Below are positions 25,801-32,101 of a stretch of 46,186 nucleotides of DNA, piece by piece. The stretch spans positions 1 to 46,186 of the forward strand of contig DDVC01000039.1 in assembly GCA_002345145.1 (NCBI GenBank). The letters are read 5' to 3'. Numbering within the stretch: position 1 is the stretch's first letter; every line of letters starts with the position of its first letter. Below the pieces are notes generated by a model, which was not told the origin of the DNA, did not search any database, and worked only from the letters and a program-made list of their open reading frames with translations. This DNA is from Bacteroidetes bacterium UBA2322. Lineage in GTDB: Bacteria; Bacteroidota; Bacteroidia; Chitinophagales; UBA2359. The position numbers were made by a program, and so were the translations under genes.

Positions 25801-25837
25801 ATAATAAACTTTTATCCCCCGATAATAAACTTTTATC
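25801..25837. repeat. 16-base direct repeat with a 21-base period
   Basis: ATAATAAACTTTTATC occurs at 25801-25816 and again at 25822-25837. A period of 21 bases (two helical turns) puts both copies on one face of the DNA, as in operator arrays. Alternatively it is a heptapeptide repeat in the unsupported minus-strand frame. Confidence 0.45.
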
Positions 25838-25908
25838 TTTTGAGCATTTTGTTTTATTCAAAAGCCAAAATAAATCTTGCAAAAACCATCTAAAATGCAC
25901 ATTTCTTA

Positions 25909-25930
25909 ACCTCATGCGCACACATGAGGT
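25909..25930. repeat. 8-bp inverted repeat overlapping a second possible hairpin
   Basis: ACCTCATG (25909-25916) and CATGAGGT (25923-25930) form a perfect stem with a 6-base loop. A partly overlapping pair, GCACA and TGTGC between about 25918 and 25939, could form instead. Confidence 0.35.
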
Positions 25931-26072
25931 GTTTGTGCATACATAAAACCTACTTGTGCCGTATAAAAAAGCAAAAGCAGCATAGTTCAATTACCTTATT
26001 TGGGTAATCGGGCGCCAAAAAAAAGAGATGCAATTGGGCTAAGAAAGAAATACCTTAATCGCTTACATTTAT

Positions 26073-27398
26073 TTACTTGTATAGGTTGTTCTTATCGGGC
26101 AAAGCGTATTTTATCATTTCTTCATACACTTCTCGCCAATCTTCCCAGCCGTGTGTGTTGCTCAGGGAGTGGTTGTGCCAAAGCGATATAAAAACGCCGT
26201 TTACATTACGCACAGCGTCTATCAGTTTTTTCAATGTATCAAGCGCTTTGTGTGCAGGTATTTTTTGGTAATGTTGCAGGGTAACATCCATTACCGCAAA
26301 CGGAAAAATGCGAAGGGTAGTTTTGATTTCGAGGCTCAAGTCGTAAAAATAAAAAGAAGAAGCAGTACCGGCTCTAAAACCAATATGCGAAGCATAGCCC
26401 ATAGTATAATCATCTTGCACATCAAGTTCTATAAGGTTTTGGTAGGTTTCGGGCATTTGAAGTTTAATAAAGTGCTGGCGATTTTTTTTCACGTCTTTTT
26501 TGAGCAAACGCGATAAAATACTGAGTTCTACTGCCAGTTTACGGCTATCTTGATTAGAGGCAAAAGATGGGTGGATACCTACCTCATACCAATCGCCAAT
26601 GGTTTGTATAAGTTCCTGATAGGCAGGGGTAGATATAGCAATGTTTTTATCGTAAGGTCCATACTCGCCCAATAAAAAGAAATAAACCGGTTTAAGGTCG
26701 TACTGGGAGTGGAGTGTAAACTGCCACTCATAGGTATCGTAAGGGTCGGGCAGTAAACCGGCAAGTACTTTTAGCCTTTCTATGACCAAATCTTTTCTAA
26801 ACTGCACCATATCTTTAAGCATACTGCCCAAGTTGCGCAAAAACCCTTTATGCTTATAGGAATAAGCCAGGTCAATATCATAAGTAGGTATAAATCTGTA
26901 TTTTTTGGGGTTAATGGGTAACCCGGGGTATAGGTTTTGCAGCAAATCTGCCAGGAGTTTTACCCACATATCTATTACCGGCAGGTGCAAAAAATGATGC
27001 TTAAAAGCCACACTATTTTCGGGTTTAAACCTGCCAAACCGGTCTTTTTCGGAGGGCAGGTATTCTTCGTAGCGGCTGAGTAGGTAAAAAGATGCGGCAA
27101 AGGGGTCAAAAGGCAGGTGAGAGTTATTTTTGGCTATGAAAAAGATTTTAGTATTTTTATAATCTTCTACTTTAAGCCTTTGTTGTTTTATACCTCGTTC
27201 AAATAAGAGGGGCGATGCGTAAAAAAATAACTCATCTTCAAAGCGGCGGCTGCTGTAATTAAGTTTAGCGCCCTCAAACTGCAAAAACTCTTCCTTATCG
27301 GCGGTAATGTGCATATTTACGCCGAGCAGGTTTTTGAAGATATGTTCAAAAATGTAACGGAGTCTGTTGGTAATTTTACCGGTGTAAATAAGCAGCAT
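26073..27398 (-). CDS. Polysaccharide deacetylase family protein
   Basis: This 441-residue protein is of the Bacteroidota-type polysaccharide-deacetylase group (NodB-like fold with a long N-terminal extension). Motifs are AASFYLLSRYEEYLP, HHFLHLPVIDMWVKLLADLL, FIPTYDIDLAYSYKHKG (the metal/catalytic Asp of motif 1), VGIHPSFASNQD (His-x-Ser of motif 2) and VFISLWHNHSLS (C-terminal His motif). No signal peptide is seen, so it is probably cytoplasmic. The usual role is de-N- or de-O-acetylation of a glycan; in this phylum such genes are often near capsule or lipopolysaccharide clusters, but here none is adjacent. A -7 box at 27506-27513 precedes it by about 110 bases. The substrate is unknown. 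Confidence 0.82.
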   Translation of the reverse strand: MLLIYTGKITNRLRYIFEHIFKNLLGVNMHITADKEEFLQFEGAKLNYSSRRFEDELFFYASPLLFERGIKQQRLKVEDYKNTKIFFIAKNNSHLPFDPFAASFYLLSRYEEYLPSEKDRFGRFKPENSVAFKHHFLHLPVIDMWVKLLADLLQNLYPGLPINPKKYRFIPTYDIDLAYSYKHKGFLRNLGSMLKDMVQFRKDLVIERLKVLAGLLPDPYDTYEWQFTLHSQYDLKPVYFFLLGEYGPYDKNIAISTPAYQELIQTIGDWYEVGIHPSFASNQDSRKLAVELSILSRLLKKDVKKNRQHFIKLQMPETYQNLIELDVQDDYTMGYASHIGFRAGTASSFYFYDLSLEIKTTLRIFPFAVMDVTLQHYQKIPAHKALDTLKKLIDAVRNVNGVFISLWHNHSLSNTHGWEDWREVYEEMIKYALPDKNNLYK

Positions 27399-27505
27399 GA
27401 AAAAAATGGGTGTTGATTAAAATGGTAGCTTTCAGGCGGGCAGGTTAATGTTGCTTTTTGTCTTAATAGGCATAGGTTTGTATGTAAGGCAACTATAGCA
27501 GACTG

Positions 27506-27513
27506 CAAATTTA
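27506..27513 (-). promoter_or_regulatory. -7 box of the polysaccharide deacetylase gene
   Basis: On the minus strand TAAATTTG matches the TAnnTTTG consensus, about 110 bases upstream of the ATG. I see no clear -33 element. Confidence 0.4.
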
Positions 27514-27550
27514 GCCCAAAAATGTAAAATTAGATACACCCCAAAAGCAA

Positions 27551-27581
27551 AAGGCTCACCGGCATAAAACCGATGAGCCTT
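27551..27581 (-). terminator. Terminator of the coiled-coil lipoprotein gene
   Basis: AAGGCTCA, one base and CGG (27551-27562) pair with CCG, one base and TGAGCCTT (27570-27581). The odd pair is U-G on the minus strand but C-A on the plus strand, so the 12-bp stem forms fully only in minus-strand RNA. It is followed by TTGCTTTT on that strand. Confidence 0.8.
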
Positions 27582-27604
27582 TGTGCAAACTAAAACGCTA
27601 AAAA

Positions 27605-28330
27605 TTAGTTGGTTTTAGTAGCGTTGCCGCGAACGTTTTTCATTTTTTCTTCTACTTGCTTTTGAGTGGGGTTAGTAGAAGTGTTGGTGTTGGCGGGAGT
27701 AGTAGTGGTGGTAGTGGCAGGCTTGGTAGCGGGTTTAGTAGCGGGTTTGGTAGCGGGTTTAGCGGCTGCGGGAGCTTTTTCGGGAGTAGCGGGAGCAGCT
27801 TTAAGGGCGGCTACAGCGCTAAGAACACTACCCATCATGCTAAAAGTACCGTCCCAGCTTGATTTCATACCGGCAGCTTCATTTTTAAGCGCTTCTAACT
27901 GAGTTCTGTAGTTGGTTAAATCGGTTTTAGCTGCATCGGTTTTGATTTCCATTTTTTGTACTTTTTCTTTCCAGCTTTGGAACTGACCGGTCATGTCATT
28001 AATTTTGGTTAAGATGCTTTCTGCACCACTACCAATAGCGCCGGCTTTGCCTTTCACACTTTCCAGAACGGTGAACAATGAGTCGGCTTGGGTTTTAGCA
28101 GCGCCTTTGAGGGTTTCAGTACCGGCTTTAGCATCGTTAATTTTTGCGTCCATACCGGCAACTTCGCTTTTTACGGCATTGCTAAGGTTAGATACATCAC
28201 TCACTAACGTTGACCAGTCTGTTTCAAACGAAGAAACGTCTGTAAGCAGTTGGGGGTCGGCAGCTTTGTTGCAGGCAGTCATCCAGAACAAAACCAGAGC
28301 TACAGATAAGAGGCTGAATAAATTTTTCAT
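27605..28330 (-). CDS. Coiled-coil lipoprotein with KPAT repeats
   Basis: This is a 241-residue lipoprotein. The signal peptide ends in a lipobox with the acylated Cys at residue 20 (FWMTACNK). Residues 25-165 are strongly helical with heptad spacing and long Ala/Lys/Asp/Thr stretches, indicating a coiled coil (VSDVSNLSNAVKSEVAGMDA, TDLTNYRTQLEALKNEAAGM). Residues about 180-225 are low complexity, built from Ala/Pro and KPAT units followed by Thr and Asn. The C-terminus is basic (VEEKMKNVRGNATKTN). It should be anchored in the outer or inner membrane and reach across the periplasm. The pattern resembles envelope spacer or Lpp-like lipoproteins, but no family is recognised. A perfect -7 box at 28375-28382 and a strong terminator frame it as a single-gene unit. 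Confidence 0.8.
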   Translation of the reverse strand: MKNLFSLLSVALVLFWMTACNKAADPQLLTDVSSFETDWSTLVSDVSNLSNAVKSEVAGMDAKINDAKAGTETLKGAAKTQADSLFTVLESVKGKAGAIGSGAESILTKINDMTGQFQSWKEKVQKMEIKTDAAKTDLTNYRTQLEALKNEAAGMKSSWDGTFSMMGSVLSAVAALKAAPATPEKAPAAAKPATKPATKPATKPATTTTTTPANTNTSTNPTQKQVEEKMKNVRGNATKTN

Positions 28331-28374
28331 AACTTGTGTTTGTTTTTTTAATTTGGTGGTTATTAAAAACGCCG

Positions 28375-28382
28375 CAAAGGTA
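28375..28382 (-). promoter_or_regulatory. -7 box of the coiled-coil lipoprotein gene
   Basis: On the minus strand TACCTTTG matches the TAnnTTTG consensus, 45 bases upstream of the ATG at 28330. Confidence 0.5.
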
Positions 28383-28448
28383 CGTAATGGCTTTGTGAAT
28401 TTGTAGAACTTTCAGATAAATTTTTTTTACCCCTTTGATGTGCTGTGA

Positions 28449-29849
28449 TTAGAAAGGCACAAGGTGTATTTGTTGGGTGTTTTTTTGGAGGTAATTGCGT
28501 ATAATGCTTTGCACATCGGGGTTATCGCGCATAGGAATAAGGTATTCTCGCACGGCATCGGGCATTGAGGCGGCATATTGGGTATCTTCATTAGGTAAAT
28601 AGGCATATCCACGGTAGAGGTTGTTTTCTATCAGTATAGCAGAACTCTCATCGGGGTTTCTGCCTTGGTCAAGGATAAGGAAGTTGGGTTGGGGGTAACT
28701 GTAATGAGCTATCAATTTTTGTGCGCTTTCGTTATGCTGTTGAGCCGATTGGGGTTCTGGCATATCGGGCGGGGTTTCGAGCAGGTGTTGATAGGCGCTC
28801 AGCCCACAATACTGAAGGTTGAGCCCAAACTGTAAGGCAGCATGTAGAATAAATCGGATTGCCCGCCATTTATTGGAAAATTTGGTGAGCAGCAAACCCT
28901 CTGCATTGCCCAATGTGGTGATGGTAAAATGTAAAAAGCCGCTTGTGTGCAGGTTTACGTATATGCCCTGGGTATATTTTACCCTTCGCTGGGCACGATT
29001 GTAGGGGGGCATGTAGCGTTTAATTTCATCAGATTCGAGCAGCAGGGCTACTAACTCGCTGCCCGTTAGCCGGTATTGCACATCATAAATTGCATTTTTC
29101 ATCTCCCATTTTTTAAACTCGTTTAAATCAGAATTGAAGTGGGTAAGTACTCGTTTTTTTATGTCGTTACTTTTGCCTAAATAAACTATTTTGCCCTTGT
29201 GGTCTAAAAAGTAATACACCCCCATAGCATTTGGCAGATTTTCTACTTTTGTAAACGGCAGGTGCGGAGGTAGTTTTGCGTTTAGTGATGTTTTGTGAAT
29301 AAGGCTTTTGCTTGTATTTTTATTGCCTAAGCGCTCAACAAACAATTTTTCAAATAAATATGACATGCACAAGGCACGCTGGGGCAAGGTAAACTGCGAG
29401 CTGAAATCTATTGACAGTTTACTGCAAAGGCTGCCTATAGTTGTGGTTTTATGGTGTACAAATGCCTCGTTCAGTAGCTTACTCAGGCAAATATGCTTAT
29501 GTACAAAGCGCAACCCTGCATTTTTAAAAGAGCGCCTAAGCAAAGAGTAGGTGTAACGTATGTTTATACCCGCCAACACTGAATTTGCACAAAAAGCAGC
29601 TATTTGCTCTGACACTTCGGCAAATGTGAGCGCTTGTGTCATGGCATCTTTGCTAAATGTTACCAGCGCCCAAATAAAATCGGGCAGTTCACCGTCATCG
29701 GGTTTTATGATTTTATGTAAACTTTGACGGTTGCCGTTTTCATCAAGCCGAACCATTGCCACTTCTATGACATAATTTTTTCGGTAGCGGATACCGGAGT
29801 ACTCTATTTCAACTATGGTAAACGATGTGCTCATATTGGGTGCAGACAT
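28449..29849 (-). CDS. GIY-YIG nuclease fused to a degenerate DnaQ-like exonuclease domain
   Basis: This is a 466-residue cytoplasmic protein. Residues 8-172 align by eye with DnaQ-family (DEDDh) exonucleases, but the catalytic sites are altered. Motif I reads EIEYSG (Asp to Glu14, Glu16 kept). Motif II reads INIRYTYS (His to Ile95, Asp to Thr100). Motif III reads QRALCMS (His to Gln157, Asp to Met162). Residues 205-290 form a UvrC-like GIY-YIG domain with GVYYF, IVYLGKS, KKRV, TGSELVALLLESDEIK and PPYN, and this site looks intact. The C-terminal 170 residues are unassigned. Exonuclease/GIY-YIG fusions are known in DNA repair (the UvrC/Cho group). Here the first domain is probably a binding or structural module. 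It is followed by the lipoprotein gene on the same strand, 118 bases away. Confidence 0.85.
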   Translation of the reverse strand: MSAPNMSTSFTIVEIEYSGIRYRKNYVIEVAMVRLDENGNRQSLHKIIKPDDGELPDFIWALVTFSKDAMTQALTFAEVSEQIAAFCANSVLAGINIRYTYSLLRRSFKNAGLRFVHKHICLSKLLNEAFVHHKTTTIGSLCSKLSIDFSSQFTLPQRALCMSYLFEKLFVERLGNKNTSKSLIHKTSLNAKLPPHLPFTKVENLPNAMGVYYFLDHKGKIVYLGKSNDIKKRVLTHFNSDLNEFKKWEMKNAIYDVQYRLTGSELVALLLESDEIKRYMPPYNRAQRRVKYTQGIYVNLHTSGFLHFTITTLGNAEGLLLTKFSNKWRAIRFILHAALQFGLNLQYCGLSAYQHLLETPPDMPEPQSAQQHNESAQKLIAHYSYPQPNFLILDQGRNPDESSAILIENNLYRGYAYLPNEDTQYAASMPDAVREYLIPMRDNPDVQSIIRNYLQKNTQQIHLVPF

Positions 29850-30160
29850 AATAAAACAGGGAACTGCGGGTACTTTATGTAATTTTAGTTGTTTTGCATT
29901 TTGGCGGGTTTAAAAGCAAAACACACAAAAACGGTAAAGTCTTTGTGTGTTTTGCCAAACCCGTTGCGGCAGGAAAAAAACGAATTTGGCAGCATAAAAC
30001 TACCTTGCCGGAAAGTACGAATAGAGGAAAATGAGTGTGTATATTTAGTACAGTATAACAGCCCGATAGATAAAATACATAACCGGCGGCAAATTTGCCC
30101 TTTCTTACTTGGGCAAACTTGCAGAATACAGTTTAAGAAATACCGGGTATTGGCTTGCGG
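29850..30160. other. Intergenic region with a long hairpin and no supported gene
   Basis: This 311-base stretch lies between the start of the GIY-YIG gene and the end of the sugar-dehydrogenase gene. Apart from the hairpin at 29905-29963, I see no gene. A 109-codon plus-strand frame overlaps the dehydrogenase end and has no signal, family pattern or promoter. Confidence 0.5.
29905..29963. repeat. Long, nearly perfect hairpin (14 bp plus 7 bp stem)
   Basis: GCAAAACACACAAA (29916-29929) and TTTGTGTGTTTTGC (29942-29955) are exact inverses. Outside them, CGGGTTT (29905-29911) pairs with AAACCCG (29957-29963), with a 4-base bulge on one side and one base on the other. The loop is 12 bases. It is about 200 bases past the stop of the minus-strand dehydrogenase gene. 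No clear T-run follows. Confidence 0.6.
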
Positions 30161-31822
30161 TTACTGCACTACCAATTTTTGGGTAATCACTTGTTTTCCT
30201 TTTGCTACTTTCAGGTAATAAACACCGGGGGTTAATTTACCTTTTTCCAGCACATAATTTTGTGTTTGTGGCAAGGTTATTTTAGCCACTATTTTACCTC
30301 CTGTGTCTATTATTTCCATAGTGCCGCCGGCATATAACGCCGGATAATGTACTACTGCCTTATCGGCTAAGGGGTTGGGCTGAATGTGCAGTTGGCGGCT
30401 GGCGGCTACATCATTTACGCCTTGCACTACACACTCCTGCACGGTAATTTGTGTAGAAATGGTATCGGCTCCATACTGGTTAGCGGTAATCAATTGTACG
30501 TTATAGGTGCCAGCTTGCGGATAAACATAGGCAGGATTTTCTTGATTAGAACCGTAACCGTTACCAAAATCCCAAGTAAAAGCCGATGCGTTTGCAGATA
30601 GGTTGGTAAACTGCACGGTTAGGCAAGAGTCGGCAAAAATAAAGTTGGCTTGTGGCAGTATGGGTTGCCATTCGGGGTTTCGGAGTTGCAAAATTTTATC
30701 GTCGTTTGCCTGCGGAAAGCCTGCCCAAGTAGCCGCTCTGCCATCTTTATTACTGGTGGCAATAAACACACGTCCATCGGGGGCAATGCAAATGTCGCGC
30801 AATCTGCCATACGTGTAGTTAATAATGTCGCGTTGTTGGGTAATGGCGGTACCGCTTTGGTCAAAAATAAGTTGTCGGAAAGTGGGGGCTTTCAGGTTGG
30901 TCATTAAAACCGAACCTTGCCACTCCGGTATGGCGGGGTGGTTGTAAAAATCTATACCACAAACGGCGTGGGTAGGTGTCCACACGGCAAGTGGTTCGCG
31001 CACATTATTAGCATTGCAAAAGGTTATTTCCGATGCAGTATTACAAAGTCCTTCCACATTAGGCCAGCCATAATTGCGGTTAGGTTCAATGATATTGAAC
31101 TCATCGTCGTTGCTAGGACCATGTTCTGAGCTGTAAATAATGCCCGATGGGGCACGTACCAAACCTTGGGCGTTTCTGTGTCCCCACGAGTAAACATAAC
31201 TACCCGATATGGGGTTATCGGCAGGTATAGAACCGTCTAAGTTAATGCGCAGCACTTTACCGTTTAAGCTACTCAGGTTTTGTGCTATTGCATCGTTATA
31301 ATAATCGCCGGTGGTCATAAGCAGTGTTTGGTCGGGCAACATAAGTAGGCGAGCGCCGCTGTGGTTGCCACCGCTGCTTGCAGTAATACCGGTTAGCAGA
31401 ATAAGGGCATCGGTAAGTGCAGCGCCGTTGTAAGTATAGCGTACTAATTTTACCTTATTGCCGCCACTGTTGTAGTTATAAGCAACATAAACATAAGGAT
31501 TATCGTTAAAATTAGGATGGAGTTGCATGCCCAGCAAACCCGATTCGCTGTACTCATAACAATCAGGAATGGTTACCAATGTTTGTTTTGTGCCGGTTTC
31601 GGGATTAATGCGGCTAATTCTGCCATTTCTTTCGGTAGCCCAAATGAAGTCATCGGGTCCCCACAAAATTTCCCAAGGCACATTTAATCCGGTTGCCACC
31701 ACACTTACTTCTAACACAGTAGAATCTAAAGCAAGGGTAGTAGTTTGAGCATGTGTAATATCGGGCTTACTAAAGCAGCCAAATGTTAGCGCCAACATTA
31801 ACAAGTAGTAGTAATGTTTCAT
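30161..31822 (-). CDS. PQQ-dependent sugar dehydrogenase-like protein with PKD and T9SS domains
   Basis: This is a 553-residue exported protein. A signal sequence (MKHYYYLLMLALTFGCFS) is followed at residues 40-375 by a six-bladed GSDH (glucose/sorbosone dehydrogenase) propeller: LNVPWEILWGPDDFIWATER, SGLLGMQLHPNF, GGNHSGARLLMLPDQ, SWGHRNAQGLV, SEHGPSNDDEFNII, NYGWP. The His and Arg positions typical of PQQ-dependent aldose dehydrogenases appear present. A PKD domain (TNLSANASAFTWDFGNGYGS, NPAYVYPQAGTYNVQLITAN) and a C-terminal T9SS sorting domain (HIQPNPLADKAVVHYP, LTPGVYYLKVAKG, KLVVQ) follow. It should be a surface sugar oxidase, provided PQQ is available; no PQQ synthesis genes are in the window. 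Confidence 0.88.
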   Translation of the reverse strand: MKHYYYLLMLALTFGCFSKPDITHAQTTTLALDSTVLEVSVVATGLNVPWEILWGPDDFIWATERNGRISRINPETGTKQTLVTIPDCYEYSESGLLGMQLHPNFNDNPYVYVAYNYNSGGNKVKLVRYTYNGAALTDALILLTGITASSGGNHSGARLLMLPDQTLLMTTGDYYNDAIAQNLSSLNGKVLRINLDGSIPADNPISGSYVYSWGHRNAQGLVRAPSGIIYSSEHGPSNDDEFNIIEPNRNYGWPNVEGLCNTASEITFCNANNVREPLAVWTPTHAVCGIDFYNHPAIPEWQGSVLMTNLKAPTFRQLIFDQSGTAITQQRDIINYTYGRLRDICIAPDGRVFIATSNKDGRAATWAGFPQANDDKILQLRNPEWQPILPQANFIFADSCLTVQFTNLSANASAFTWDFGNGYGSNQENPAYVYPQAGTYNVQLITANQYGADTISTQITVQECVVQGVNDVAASRQLHIQPNPLADKAVVHYPALYAGGTMEIIDTGGKIVAKITLPQTQNYVLEKGKLTPGVYYLKVAKGKQVITQKLVVQ

Positions 31823-31873
31823 AATAGTGGGTTAAAATTAAATAAAGAACAGGAACGAGGATTTAAAAACAAC

Positions 31874-31905
31874 CAAAGTTAGCACAAAAGGTTGTTTTTT
31901 TGTGC
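31874..31905 (-). promoter_or_regulatory. -7 box and adjoining inverted repeat before the sugar dehydrogenase
   Basis: On the minus strand TAACTTTG (31874-31881) is a perfect -7 box. Immediately upstream, GCACAAAA (31882-31889) and TTTTGTGC (31898-31905) are exact inverses. The repeat occupies the space between the -7 and -33 positions, where a regulator would block or activate transcription. Confidence 0.45.
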
Positions 31906-32044
31906 CCGATGTTGCAAAATTCTTACAAAATGGCAGTTATTTAGCGGCTACGGCAAATTTCTGCGCGTTTGTTGGTTTTTAAAACTGCTTTATACACGAG
32001 TATGTGTTAAGCGGTGTAGCAATAAAAAATAAACCTCTACCAAA

Positions 32045-32080
32045 CAAAAAACCCCGAACCAAAACGGTTCGGGGCTTTTT
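32045..32080 (-). terminator. Strong terminator of the 1412-residue T9SS gene
   Basis: CCCCGAACC (32052-32060) and GGTTCGGGG (32066-32074) form a perfect 9-bp stem with a 5-base loop. T-runs flank it in both orientations (A-run 32045-32051 and T-run 32076-32080), so it can work bidirectionally. It lies about 20 bases past the stop. Confidence 0.88.
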
Positions 32081-32101
32081 GTTTATGCAGTTACAGGGCG
32101 C

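Larger units (their letters stand above)
25321..26072. other. 750-base region without a convincing gene
   Basis: This stretch lies between the start of the lectin/T9SS gene and the end of the polysaccharide deacetylase gene. I see no protein-coding gene with support. It holds a plus-strand promoter-like element (25456-25484), two tiny ORFs of 10 and 20 codons, a weak hairpin with a T-run (25667-25685), a 16-base direct repeat with 21-base period (25801-25837) and overlapping inverted repeats (25909-25940). A 71-codon minus-strand frame at 25775-25990 has no detectable family pattern. Confidence 0.5.

Noticed and set aside
25775..25990. 71-codon minus-strand frame
   Set aside because: No recognisable pattern, no promoter, and its C-terminus consists of the 21-base direct repeat; I treat it as chance.
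27656..27902. Gly/Ser- and Val/Ala/Gly-rich plus-strand frames
   Set aside because: They are shadows of the KPAT low-complexity repeats of the lipoprotein gene.
29889..30218. 109-codon plus-strand frame
   Set aside because: It overlaps the end of the sugar-dehydrogenase gene, spans the long hairpin, and has no family pattern, signal or promoter.
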